In this document: one piece after another, positions 24,761-32,049 of the stretch
Layout of the letters: each line of letters opens with the position of its first letter
Numbering within the stretch: position 1 is the first letter of the stretch
DNA from: Thermoplasmatota archaeon
Lineage (GTDB): Archaea; Thermoplasmatota; JAKEGO01; JANQNJ01
Length of the DNA: 46,176 nucleotides
Direction of reading: 5' to 3'
Assembly (NCBI GenBank): GCA_028279645.1
Contig: JANQNJ010000027.1
Location: forward strand, 1-46,176
Program-made: the position numbers and the translations under genes
The notes under the pieces: generated by a model
Database searches by the model: none
What the model was told of the DNA's origin: nothing
The model's input: only the letters and a program-made list of their open reading frames with translations

Positions 24761-25336
24761 ATGATCATGGGAAGTATTATGCCGCAAGAAGGCAGGGCTA
24801 GATTCAACATCGTGATCTACACGATAATACCGATCATCATCATTGTCCTTGTATCCTTCCATATCATGGAAGATCGATCGGACGATGAGACACCACAGGC
24901 TACGATGTACTCATATGAAATGAGAGGTAATTTCCAGATCGGAGTCGATTCGATCACAGAAGCGGTACCAGGTAACAAGATCTCGTATAGTCTCCATTGG
25001 AAGAATAACGGCTCGGTCGTCAGGGGCAATGATGGACGATCGCAGGAAGGGATCCTAGGGGATATCTATGGAACTCCCCTTCGGAACAAGACCACGGGAG
25101 AGATACATCGTCTTCTGGATGGTTCCGGGAACGAGTATCTGAACTACATCACATGGTTGGACGCAAACATGGATGGATCCCTAGGTCCTAAAGATCACAT
25201 AGGGATACTTGGAGTGGATAACACTACATACGGTTCGAACAAGTACCTGGGCCCCGGGATCGGCACTGACAAGATGATCTTCAAACTCATCTACATACCG
25301 AACGGAGAACTGATCGGTGATGTGGAGCTGGAGTGA
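24761..25336 (+). CDS. Membrane-anchored protein with an EF-hand-like loop (tandem paralogue)
   Basis: This 191-residue protein has the same plan as its upstream neighbour: a basic N-terminus, an anchor helix (IVIYTIIPIIIIVLVSFHI), and an outer domain with RGNFQIGV, NYITWLDANMD and the loop D-A-N-M-D-G-S-L-x3-D followed by GVDNTTYG. The loop matches the oxygen-ligand spacing (1, 3, 5, 12) of EF-hand-like calcium sites. The anchor resembles pilin or surface-protein anchors, but I see no clear class III signal peptidase site. The stop TGA directly abuts the stop of the convergent GNAT gene (shared TGATCA). Function unknown; a pair of cell-surface proteins is the safest description. Confidence 0.72.
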   Translation: MIMGSIMPQEGRARFNIVIYTIIPIIIIVLVSFHIMEDRSDDETPQATMYSYEMRGNFQIGVDSITEAVPGNKISYSLHWKNNGSVVRGNDGRSQEGILGDIYGTPLRNKTTGEIHRLLDGSGNEYLNYITWLDANMDGSLGPKDHIGILGVDNTTYGSNKYLGPGIGTDKMIFKLIYIPNGELIGDVELE

Positions 25337-25828
25337 TCACAACTCCATTTCCATCTCGATCTCATCGGTTATCGGAACACCGTCGACCCCAGCCTCCGGT
25401 ATCTCGGGTTTAAGCTTTCTGTACTCCTCGATGATCCCCTGATAGACCGCCTTAACGGTGAATCCCCTGTTCGCGTAGAACCTCTGGGCTGCCTTGTTGT
25501 CATTGGTCGTTACCAGCCAGATCCTCTTGCATCCCTCAAGGACCGCCCAGATCCTGACCGAATCGAGGAGCCCTGTTCCTATCCCCTGCTTTTCTACCAT
25601 GCTGTTCAGGGAGACGATCTCGCACTGATCCCCATCCAGATCGTATGTGACAAGACCGATCAGCTCATGATCACGAAGGGCAACGAAGGCCGGAAGCTGG
25701 TCCGCCTCATGGACCCTTCCCCTTGATACTATCCTCGTCGATCCCCAATGCCGGGTAAGTAATGTATGAATTGCCTCTCGGTGCATCTCCATGAGCGGTA
25801 CGATCCTGAACTCCGTCATCATGTCCAC
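25337..25828 (-). CDS. GNAT-family N-acetyltransferase
   Basis: In this 163-residue protein the GNAT fold shows AFVALRDHELIGLVTYDLDGDQCEIVSL (strands 2-4), the acetyl-CoA motif A as V-E-K-Q-G-I-G-T-G-L-L near residue 80, and the later N-x3-AQRFYANRGF segment typical of motif B. It would transfer an acetyl group to an amine; the substrate is not predictable. A C-terminal acidic tail of about 25 residues (DEIEMEMEL) extends past the core. It is a single gene, convergent with the membrane-anchored paralogue. Start choice is between ATG 25828 and the nearby ATGs 25822 and 25819. Confidence 0.88.
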   Translation of the reverse strand: MDMMTEFRIVPLMEMHREAIHTLLTRHWGSTRIVSRGRVHEADQLPAFVALRDHELIGLVTYDLDGDQCEIVSLNSMVEKQGIGTGLLDSVRIWAVLEGCKRIWLVTTNDNKAAQRFYANRGFTVKAVYQGIIEEYRKLKPEIPEAGVDGVPITDEIEMEMEL

Positions 25829-25924
25829 ATCCTGCCGATATCAATGCAGCCACTGAACCCCCGGATCGTTCTAGAAATGAACGGAGGAGCTCAGCCTGTC
25901 ATCATATGCACCTTCTCGTTGATG

Positions 25925-26560
25925 TCACTTTCTGCAGCAACCTAGCAGCTGAAGGCCTACCCAGATCATGAACACGAACATGACGAATGCCAGGAGCAGC
26001 TCCAATATCGCGTTCTGTCCCCATGGCGGGGGCGCTCCGAGCACCATGAACAGCAAGGTGCCGATGATACCCAAGGTCAGGACCCCGCTCGAACGGTCAT
26101 CACCACGCAGCCTCAATCCGGTACCGATGAACAGAAGCGAGACCGGTATAAGCATGAAGAAGGTGAACGCGAACACAGCGTGATATTCGAAGAGGGAAAG
26201 CGGAAAGATCCCGACGAACATCAGGCAGGTGGCATCGAGAACCAGAAGGATAGCTCCGATCTTCAGTCTCTCTCCACCTTTCCCCCTGCCGGACCGCCAA
26301 CGGTCCAGAAGTCCTAGGGCGAATATGATGCCCAGGATGCCTGCCATGATGAGTCCGATGTTGAACAATATTGAAGGGGTCCCATGCGTCGTCCATATGT
26401 CCGTCGAGCCTTCCTCCCCTCCGAGGTCGCTCAACCAGTTCTCGGTCCAGCTGAACCACGTGACCTGCGATAGTGCGAGCACGATGAATGTGAAGCCTAT
26501 GAGAGGGGCAAGTATCCCTGATATTCCGATGATCTTATTCGGGATCCTCGTTTCGTTCAC
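25925..26560 (-). CDS. DUF998 family membrane protein
   Basis: The 211-residue protein has six hydrophobic helices, and between the first two it carries the conserved DUF998 segment W-F-S-W-T-E-N-W-L-S-D-L-G. It ends in CCRK. The family is widespread in archaea and bacteria with no established function. The start is GTG 26560 (MNETRIPNK). A TATA box on the minus strand (TGTTATATTC, 26579-26588) is centred about 24 bases upstream, so a leaderless GTG start is likely. The 96-base gap 25829-25924 beside it shows no gene. Confidence 0.82.
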   Translation of the reverse strand: MNETRIPNKIIGISGILAPLIGFTFIVLALSQVTWFSWTENWLSDLGGEEGSTDIWTTHGTPSILFNIGLIMAGILGIIFALGLLDRWRSGRGKGGERLKIGAILLVLDATCLMFVGIFPLSLFEYHAVFAFTFFMLIPVSLLFIGTGLRLRGDDRSSGVLTLGIIGTLLFMVLGAPPPWGQNAILELLLAFVMFVFMIWVGLQLLGCCRK

Positions 26561-26647
26561 ATTCCGATATTCAATTTGGAATATAACAAATGATGCAGTT
26601 CATCGACATGATCACACGGACCTGACCTTACATGAGATCGAACCGAT

Positions 26648-26677
26648 TTCGACGAATGCAGTTCAACTTCGACGAAT
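26648..26677. promoter_or_regulatory. Two TTCGACGAAT boxes with a 20-base period
   Basis: TTCGACGAAT occurs at 26648-26657 and 26668-26677. Each is nearly self-complementary (TTCG/CGAA), and they lie upstream of the TATA-like GTTTATCT at 26710-26717. This is the layout of a two-site regulator operator in the divergent promoter region 26561-26786. Confidence 0.45.
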
Positions 26678-26786
26678 CACGTACTCCGCATTATCAATGT
26701 GAGAGAAACGTTTATCTATTGCAGACAAGATATTATTATGAGGGGTAGCGACCAATTCCGTGGGAGAACGCAAAGGTGAGAGCTCG

Positions 26787-27095
26787 ATGTTAGCAAGATA
26801 CTGTTTGGAGTGCGGGTCCGAACATATACTGAAGGACGGTAACGTCATCTACTGCTACGAATGCGATTCGGAAGCGACCATATCGACCCAGAAGCATCAC
26901 TATCACCAGGAGCTGCTCGAATCAGATTACGAGTCGCTTCTGCTGAGCCAGTGCGATACGATGATCGATAATATGAACACCCTCAACAACATGATCACGC
27001 ATTCCTTCGACGTGATCGCGGAGATCGAGGGATCCGATCAGATCGATGCTCCGATGACGATGACCGGCCCTGGAAAGATCAAACCATCAAAGTGA
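26787..27095 (+). CDS. Small zinc-ribbon protein
   Basis: The 102-residue product starts MLARYCLECGSEHILKDGNVIYCYECDSEA. The two CxxC pairs (C6/C9 and C23/C26) form one zinc ribbon. A His-rich stretch (QKHHYHQE) and an amphipathic helical tail follow. The frame opens at GTG 26760, but ATG 26787 has a good Shine-Dalgarno sequence (AAAGGTGAG at 26772-26780, six-base gap) and starts right at the zinc ribbon. It has no other recognisable domain. It could bind nucleic acid or a protein partner. A candidate two-site operator lies in its promoter region. Confidence 0.78.
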   Translation: MLARYCLECGSEHILKDGNVIYCYECDSEATISTQKHHYHQELLESDYESLLLSQCDTMIDNMNTLNNMITHSFDVIAEIEGSDQIDAPMTMTGPGKIKPSK

Positions 27096-27184
27096 TCGGA
27101 CCTTGAGGAACACAAAAGAAGCAGGCTTCTTAGAACCAGTGTTACTTCTACATCGAAGATCGATCGCTCAGATGATAAACTCCA

Positions 27185-30061
27185 TCAGTTGTCGAACCTC
27201 TCCTCCTTCTTGACGAACTTCCCTTCCTTTTTCGGACCCGCTGTCCCTCGCTTCCTGGGTTCAGGCTTCTTCTTCGGCGGCTTCATCGATCTGCTTATCA
27301 GGATCAGCATGATCAGCACCACGATGACCGCGCATATCGCGTCTCCCAGCATCGATCTGTCCCTGCCCTCTTCCTTTTCCTTCTTCTCCTGTATCGTCAG
27401 GTTTTGAACGTCTTCCTGGTTCCCGACGTTGTCGGTCGTGTACCATTCGACGAAGAGGGCATCCTCCGGGATCGTAGTGTAAGAACCGATCTCCTTCCAC
27501 TCCGTCCAATTCCCATTGGAAAAGAACCTGTACATCTCACTTTGCACACCCGATCCATCATCAATTGTGAGGATCGTCATCCTCGCATCAAGGTCGATCT
27601 TCGTCACGTTATCCGATCCATCGAAGGCCAGCCGAGATATCGGTGGGGTCCTGTCTATGCCGAAGGTCAGGTTGTTCGTCTTCTCGACCAATCCCTCGTT
27701 ATCGACCGAGTAGTATTCTATGTAGTAAACACCCTCCAACTCCAAGTGCAGGTCCAGGACAGGGCCAGGAAGGACATACCAGGAACCGTTCCAGAGACGG
27801 CAATATGTGGCATCGACACCGCTTCCGAACCAATCGGTCGCCGTGCAGTTGATCCTTAACGAACGACTCCAGGGATGGTCGCCGTTGAAGATCGTCCCGT
27901 TCAGCGTAACTGTTGTTCTCGGCGGTGATAGATCCATCGCGCTGATGTTTAATGGATGCTTTAGGGGCAGGAAATCCTTTGAACCCGCCCCCCCATCTAT
28001 CTTATAAGGTTCCAGATCCTCATTAGGATCATCCTTGATGTAACTCTTGTATTCATACCAGTGATTGCCGCCCGTTGAGGTGTTCCATCGGTTCGCTGCC
28101 CCACTATCCCTTGCGTTCTCTCCGTTCCCTCCGAAATTATTCGAATGAACAAGTACGTAATAGCCCAAGACCTGCAGGCCAGTGCCTTCATTGGCATATA
28201 TACTGTTATTATTGACATCTGTCCAGAACCCAAAGAGATTGATCCCGACCTTGTTGTCGAATATGGTACAGTTCTCGATCGTCGTGTTCATTCCATCGAG
28301 GTACATCCCCTGGGAGTTGCCGCTGATCACTGTTCCATTGAACGATAGCATATCGGTATCCACGGCCTTGATCCCGATATGGTTATCGTATAGAGTTCCA
28401 TAGACCACTGATATATCGACCGAGTTCACTAGGTTCAACGCTTCGTCCGTACCGGTTATCACTAAATTATCCGCAAAGAGGCCGCGGACGTTCTCGGCGA
28501 TGATCCCATCCGCTTCTCCCGAGATCAAAAAACCTTGGATGATAATATCTTCGCAGTCGTCAAGATAGGCACTTGTGCCTGTGTTATTCCTCAACCAGGT
28601 ATTCTCCATGTATACCTCGCTGCAGGAGGTCAACATCAAGCCCTTTCCCGTGCTGTAGACCGATGTGACGTTCACCATAGCCACCTTGTCACAAGTGTCC
28701 ATGGTTATACCATCCATCCCTGTACCGATGCTGCCGCTGATCGAGATGGACACGACAAGGGAGTCAATGATGTCGATTCCGCCCTTCGAGCAGTTATAAA
28801 TGATGACCCCCTGCAATGTGACATTGACACAGTCCTTCAATAAAAGTCCTAGTGTCCCGTTCTCCACTGTACAGTTGGTCAAGATGATATTTCGAGAGCC
28901 GAAGATGCCAATATAGCCCAATCCGTCGTTCACAGTATGGTCCGAGATCGAGACGTTGGAACAGTTCGCGATGATGAAAGGATCATGGTCATCCGATATC
29001 TCAACCGAATCCATATCCTTGAAGAAATCGATATCATCTCCGTTAAGTGTGCAGTCGATCATGTCCGATCCGACTATCTCGTAAGCGTCCAGAACGATCT
29101 CGGGACCGGTCCCGACGAACGCGATGTTCGAAAGCAGGCCCTCCGTCGATAATATCAATGATGCCTCCTCATCCTCCAGGAACGACGAGTTCCTGATCAC
29201 TACCCCGTATCCGTTCTCGATCTCGCATCCTATCCTGTTCCTCTCGAAGGTCGTACCTTCAATTATCAGATCAGAGTTCAGGTACCCTTCAACCCCGGTC
29301 TCACAGTTCTCTATCATCATATTTTGCAGGGTTAGACCGTCCACCAGCCAGATGTTGACGCCATCATCGCTGCAGTTCGAAACCTGTACGCCCTCTATCC
29401 GGATATTCGAAGAGAGATCGGATCCGATGACACCTGAGGTCATGTTTGACATCGTACAATCCAGGATATCCAGGTCCCCGTAGTCCTTGTACAGGGTGAT
29501 CCCCATAGAGCCCCCGGTGAAATCGCAGCCTTGGATCGTGATCATGTGAGCTCCGTTCATAAGGATCCCATTGCCGCATTCAAGGAAGCTACAGTTCGTG
29601 ATATCTAACTCCTCGCCGCCAATAGAGATCCCCACCGTGGAGTTGATGAACACACAGTCCTTGATCCCCACCTCGCCTTCACCCGACCTGCGGAGAGAAA
29701 CAGCCCCGTAGTGATCACCTGACCTCGGATCGAACTCCCTGAAGGTCATCCCTGATAGCGTTCCGTTTCCAGGCCAGTACCAGATCGGTGAATCTATTCC
29801 GGCTCCCTCGATGAACGTCCATTCGGTACCGTTTCCGATGACCGAGACGTTGGATCGGACAACGAATCGTTCGTTGTATGTTCCAGCATGTACCAGGATC
29901 GTGTCGTTGTCCGCCGCACCGTTCGCGGCTTCTGCTATTGTTGCGAAATCCGCCCCTTCCCAGTCATCATCAACGATGTATGTCTCGCCTGTGATGGTAG
30001 TCCCGAGCAATGCGAAAAGTGTCAATCCAAGTGCTAACAGAAGTTTGGTTCTCAGTTCCAT
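27185..30061 (-). CDS. Large surface protein: right-handed beta-helix, Ig-like region, C-terminal membrane anchor
   Basis: The product has 958 residues. A signal peptide (MELRTKLLLALGLTLFALLG) precedes YIVDDDWEGADFATIAEAANGAADNDTILVHAGTYNE-like sequence that opens a NosD/PbH1-type beta-helix. The helix runs to about residue 690 with dense N-C-T/S turns and many NxS/T glycosylation sites. Two Ig-like stretches (residues about 710-880, containing G-I-D-R-T-P-P-I-S) follow, then a transmembrane helix (DAICAVIVVLIMLILIS) and a Lys/Arg/Glu-rich cytoplasmic tail. It is anchored by the helix rather than by PGF-CTERM. The frame is open from 30100, but ATG 30061 has AGAGGT eight bases upstream and begins the signal peptide. 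Such proteins bind or cleave polysaccharide, or are structural. Confidence 0.85.
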   Translation of the reverse strand: MELRTKLLLALGLTLFALLGTTITGETYIVDDDWEGADFATIAEAANGAADNDTILVHAGTYNERFVVRSNVSVIGNGTEWTFIEGAGIDSPIWYWPGNGTLSGMTFREFDPRSGDHYGAVSLRRSGEGEVGIKDCVFINSTVGISIGGEELDITNCSFLECGNGILMNGAHMITIQGCDFTGGSMGITLYKDYGDLDILDCTMSNMTSGVIGSDLSSNIRIEGVQVSNCSDDGVNIWLVDGLTLQNMMIENCETGVEGYLNSDLIIEGTTFERNRIGCEIENGYGVVIRNSSFLEDEEASLILSTEGLLSNIAFVGTGPEIVLDAYEIVGSDMIDCTLNGDDIDFFKDMDSVEISDDHDPFIIANCSNVSISDHTVNDGLGYIGIFGSRNIILTNCTVENGTLGLLLKDCVNVTLQGVIIYNCSKGGIDIIDSLVVSISISGSIGTGMDGITMDTCDKVAMVNVTSVYSTGKGLMLTSCSEVYMENTWLRNNTGTSAYLDDCEDIIIQGFLISGEADGIIAENVRGLFADNLVITGTDEALNLVNSVDISVVYGTLYDNHIGIKAVDTDMLSFNGTVISGNSQGMYLDGMNTTIENCTIFDNKVGINLFGFWTDVNNNSIYANEGTGLQVLGYYVLVHSNNFGGNGENARDSGAANRWNTSTGGNHWYEYKSYIKDDPNEDLEPYKIDGGAGSKDFLPLKHPLNISAMDLSPPRTTVTLNGTIFNGDHPWSRSLRINCTATDWFGSGVDATYCRLWNGSWYVLPGPVLDLHLELEGVYYIEYYSVDNEGLVEKTNNLTFGIDRTPPISRLAFDGSDNVTKIDLDARMTILTIDDGSGVQSEMYRFFSNGNWTEWKEIGSYTTIPEDALFVEWYTTDNVGNQEDVQNLTIQEKKEKEEGRDRSMLGDAICAVIVVLIMLILISRSMKPPKKKPEPRKRGTAGPKKEGKFVKKEERFDN

Positions 30062-30130
30062 ACCTCTCGACCTCTGAATGAGCCACGCTGATACCCACAC
30101 CCATTCCCATCAATCATTAAGGCACGGGAC

Positions 30131-30147
30131 CTTTTATTCTTTATGGA
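30131..30147 (-). promoter_or_regulatory. AT-rich promoter region of the beta-helix gene
   Basis: The minus strand reads CATAAAGAATAAAAGG here, about 75 bases before ATG 30061. That would give a leader of roughly 45-50 bases, in keeping with the Shine-Dalgarno sequence. Confidence 0.4.
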
Positions 30148-30195
30148 TGGTCCGAGGACAAACGAGACCCCCAATGGTTTAGGAAAAACGATGCC

Positions 30196-30288
30196 GGTTA
30201 TTATGATGGAACAAATGCCCAGGTCCGATCCTCGGGATCATGAGTAATCTCTAGTCTTCCCGTCTTGGCCTTTTTCCATCATAACCTC
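30196..30288. other. Gene-free region with paired inverted repeats
   Basis: Between the beta-helix gene and the tRNA gene, TATGATGG (30202-30209) pairs with CCATCATA (30276-30283), and an inner hairpin GATCC-TCG-GGATC lies near 30226-30238. No ORF is supported. It may be a structured RNA or simply flanking DNA. Confidence 0.3.
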
Positions 30289-30294
30289 ATGAGA

Positions 30295-30344
30295 GGCCGG
30301 GCCCACCGGATATAAATTGAAAAAATGCTAAGGTGGGCCCGGCC
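30295..30344. repeat. 13-bp inverted copy of the tRNA(CAU) 3' end
   Basis: GGCCGGGCCCACC (30295-30307) is the exact reverse complement of GGTGGGCCCGGCC (30332-30344). The latter is the last 11 bases of the tRNA gene plus two flanking bases. The 24-base interval contains a T6 run when read on the minus strand. It could be a terminator or trailer hairpin, or a remnant of integration at the tRNA. Confidence 0.75.
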
Positions 30345-30407
30345 GGATTCGAACCGACGGCCAACAGGTTATGAGCCTGTCGCTCCACCAGGCTAAGCTA
30401 CGGGCCC
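30334..30407 (-). tRNA. tRNA with anticodon CAU (elongator Met or Ile2)
   Basis: The 74-base gene folds as a standard cloverleaf: acceptor GGGCCCG/CGGGCCC, anticodon stem ACAGG/CCTGT with loop CTCATAA, T loop TTCGAAT and discriminator A73. CCA is not encoded. The anticodon stem lacks the three G-C pairs of archaeal initiator tRNA, so this is elongator Met or the Ile2 tRNA whose C34 is changed to agmatidine. The acceptor sequence leans towards Ile2 in my recollection. A TATA-like element at 30440-30449 gives it its own promoter. Confidence 0.92.
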
Positions 30408-30439
30408 GTAGGGATATTTCCGTCTAATGCCCATTGCAG

Positions 30440-30449
30440 ATATAAAACT
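30440..30449 (-). promoter_or_regulatory. TATA box of the tRNA(CAU) gene
   Basis: AGTTTTATAT on the minus strand lies 33-42 bases before the mature 5' end, predicting a leader of about 10 bases. Confidence 0.55.
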
Positions 30450-30494
30450 TCCTTTCATCCCGAGGAACCGACCTTTCGGTGATAAGAACAAGAA

Positions 30495-30570
30495 TGGCGC
30501 CGTCGATCGGATTCGAACCGATGACCGCCCGGTTAACAGCCGGGTGCTCCACCTGCTGAGCTACGACGGC
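30495..30570 (-). tRNA. tRNA-Asn (anticodon GUU), CCA encoded
   Basis: The acceptor stem is GCCGTCG/CGACGGC, the anticodon stem CCCGG/CCGGG with loop CTGTTAA, and the T loop TTCGAAT. The discriminator is G73, as expected for Asn, and the 3' CCA is encoded at 30495-30497, unlike in the neighbouring tRNA gene. A TATA box (AATTTATATAAG, 30625-30636) lies about 55-65 bases upstream of the mature 5' end. Confidence 0.95.
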
Positions 30571-30624
30571 ATATGGTCGCACATGCACCTCTGGGCGCAC
30601 GCGTGATTTCTGGATAGAGGAGGT

Positions 30625-30636
30625 CTTATATAAATT
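30625..30636 (-). promoter_or_regulatory. TATA box of the tRNA-Asn gene
   Basis: AATTTATATAAG on the minus strand predicts a start near 30604 and a 5' leader of about 34 bases that RNase P would remove. Confidence 0.6.
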
Positions 30637-30679
30637 GTTTATGGCACGCGCGAGATGCGTATGCACCATATGGAAAAGG

Positions 30680-30689
30680 GTAAAATAAC
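30680..30689 (+). promoter_or_regulatory. TATA box of the PHP gene
   Basis: GTAAAATAAC is centred 27 bases before ATG 30712, with no Shine-Dalgarno sequence, so a leaderless mRNA is predicted. Confidence 0.5.
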
Positions 30690-30711
30690 ACCGAGTGGCT
30701 AGCTGGCACCG

Positions 30712-31329
30712 ATGGAGACCCTTAGACTGGACCTTCACATTCATACCACCTATTCCATCGACGGCCGCAGCAAGCCGGAGGACTATGTGCGAGCAGCGAA
30801 GGCGAAGGGGTTCGATGGACTGGCGATCACCGATCATGATGCAGTGGGCGGGATCAAGAGGGCAGAGGAGGAGGGGGATAGACTAGGTGTTCTCGTTATC
30901 CCGGGTATCGAGGTCTCCACCGTTCAGGGGCATATCATCGTCCTCGGTACCCGTGAGCTCTTTCCAAGCCGCACTCCTGCGATCGAGGTCGTGGAGATGG
31001 CAAAGAGTGCAGGCGGGACCATGGTCGTAGCCCATCCTTACAGATCATATACCGGGGTCGGCGAAGAGGTGACCTTCTCTCTCGATCCAAGGATCATCGA
31101 GATCTACAATGGGCATACAGGGGAGCGGGCCAACAGAATGGCAGGCGATCTCGCAAGGAAGCTCAGCTGTTCAATGACCGGCGGTAGCGATGCCCATCAT
31201 TCGCGCGAGCTGGGAAATGCATATACACAAGTGGACTCGGAACCCGATGTTGAGAACATCCTGGACGCACTCCTCCGAGGACGATCCCGCGCGGTCCTCG
31301 AGGAGGTCGCCCCTCCCGTCTTCGAGTGA
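30712..31329 (+). CDS. PHP-domain phosphoesterase
   Basis: This 205-residue protein has all PHP metal motifs: LDLHIHTTYS (H9, H11), GLAITDHD, IPGIEVST, VVAHPYR and GGSDAHHSRELG near residue 160. This is the stand-alone archaeal PHP type, related to nucleoside monophosphate and RNA phosphatases and to histidinol phosphatase; the substrate is open. The fold should bind two or three metal ions. The length matches minimal single-domain PHP enzymes. It reads away from the divergent tRNA genes and has a leaderless promoter. Confidence 0.88.
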   Translation: METLRLDLHIHTTYSIDGRSKPEDYVRAAKAKGFDGLAITDHDAVGGIKRAEEEGDRLGVLVIPGIEVSTVQGHIIVLGTRELFPSRTPAIEVVEMAKSAGGTMVVAHPYRSYTGVGEEVTFSLDPRIIEIYNGHTGERANRMAGDLARKLSCSMTGGSDAHHSRELGNAYTQVDSEPDVENILDALLRGRSRAVLEEVAPPVFE

Positions 31330-31390
31330 TCCGACGGACTGAATGTAGATAGTTGATTTTTCTCGCTTTATCAGACATCGATGAGAATAC

Positions 31391-31399
31391 GTTTAAATA
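31391..31399 (+). promoter_or_regulatory. TATA box deciding the start of the next gene
   Basis: GTTTAAATA lies within the first codons of the longest open frame (from 31381), so those codons are not translated. With AGGTG at 31434-31438 it supports ATG 31444. Confidence 0.6.
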
Positions 31400-31443
31400 A
31401 TCATTTTACGATTGTTCAACTTGACTCTTTGGTAGGTGTTACC

Positions 31444-32049
31444 ATGACCAAGGCTATGTTCGCGCTCAAGGTGGTCGAGAGGGAGAAGCATGCGATGGAC
31501 TATATCTCCCTCGAGACCGGTGAACCGCTCAGCAACCTCTTCCGACAGGTGGTACACGATTCCGTTATCGATTATCTAGGGAAAGTGCTCATCTATCGGG
31601 CCGATCTCACCAACGATCCCGATCGACCGGCGAACATTACCCCTGCAGGGGACGAGCTTCCGATGCAGACCATCGTTCGTGACTTCATCTCTATCATGGG
31701 CTCGAAGGGGGATCGCTTCCGGAAGCTGTTCAAGAAGAGGGAGTTCCTAAAGCGCGGAGAGTACATCTACGACATCGACATGGGTTCGCTCGCTGAGAGG
31801 GTGGGCGAAAGGTTCCTCGAGCTCGAGACCACCTTCGAGATAATGGACATGGCCGCCGTCAAGAGCATAATATTCGAGGAGCTCCTATATCAGTACTTCA
31901 AGCTCCATGCCGTCGGTGCCATGATGGACCTAGAGAAGGAATGGGAGTCGAACCGACCCAAGATCGAGAAGTTCAGGGATGGCATCGTCGACGATTACAA
32001 CGCCAGATACGAGGAGGAGGTGGTCGAGGTGGAGACCCTGGAGAAGTGA
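31444..32049 (+). CDS. Archaeal soluble protein of unknown function
   Basis: The protein has 201 residues, starts MTKAMFALKVVEREKHAMDY, and is mostly helical and charged, with no cysteine motif, signal peptide or membrane segment. The segment EPLSNLFRQVVHDSVIDYLGKVL and a C-terminal EEEVVEVETLEK are visible; I do not recognise the family. The TATA box at 31391-31399 and the Shine-Dalgarno sequence at 31434-31438 fix the start at 31444 rather than the longest frame. The stop TGA overlaps the GTG start of the aminotransferase (GTGA), so the two proteins are probably made together. Confidence 0.78.
   Translation: MTKAMFALKVVEREKHAMDYISLETGEPLSNLFRQVVHDSVIDYLGKVLIYRADLTNDPDRPANITPAGDELPMQTIVRDFISIMGSKGDRFRKLFKKREFLKRGEYIYDIDMGSLAERVGERFLELETTFEIMDMAAVKSIIFEELLYQYFKLHAVGAMMDLEKEWESNRPKIEKFRDGIVDDYNARYEEEVVEVETLEK

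Noticed and set aside
30334-30407. Initiator tRNA-Met
   Set aside because: The anticodon stem ACAGG/CCTGT lacks the three consecutive G-C pairs expected of initiator tRNA.
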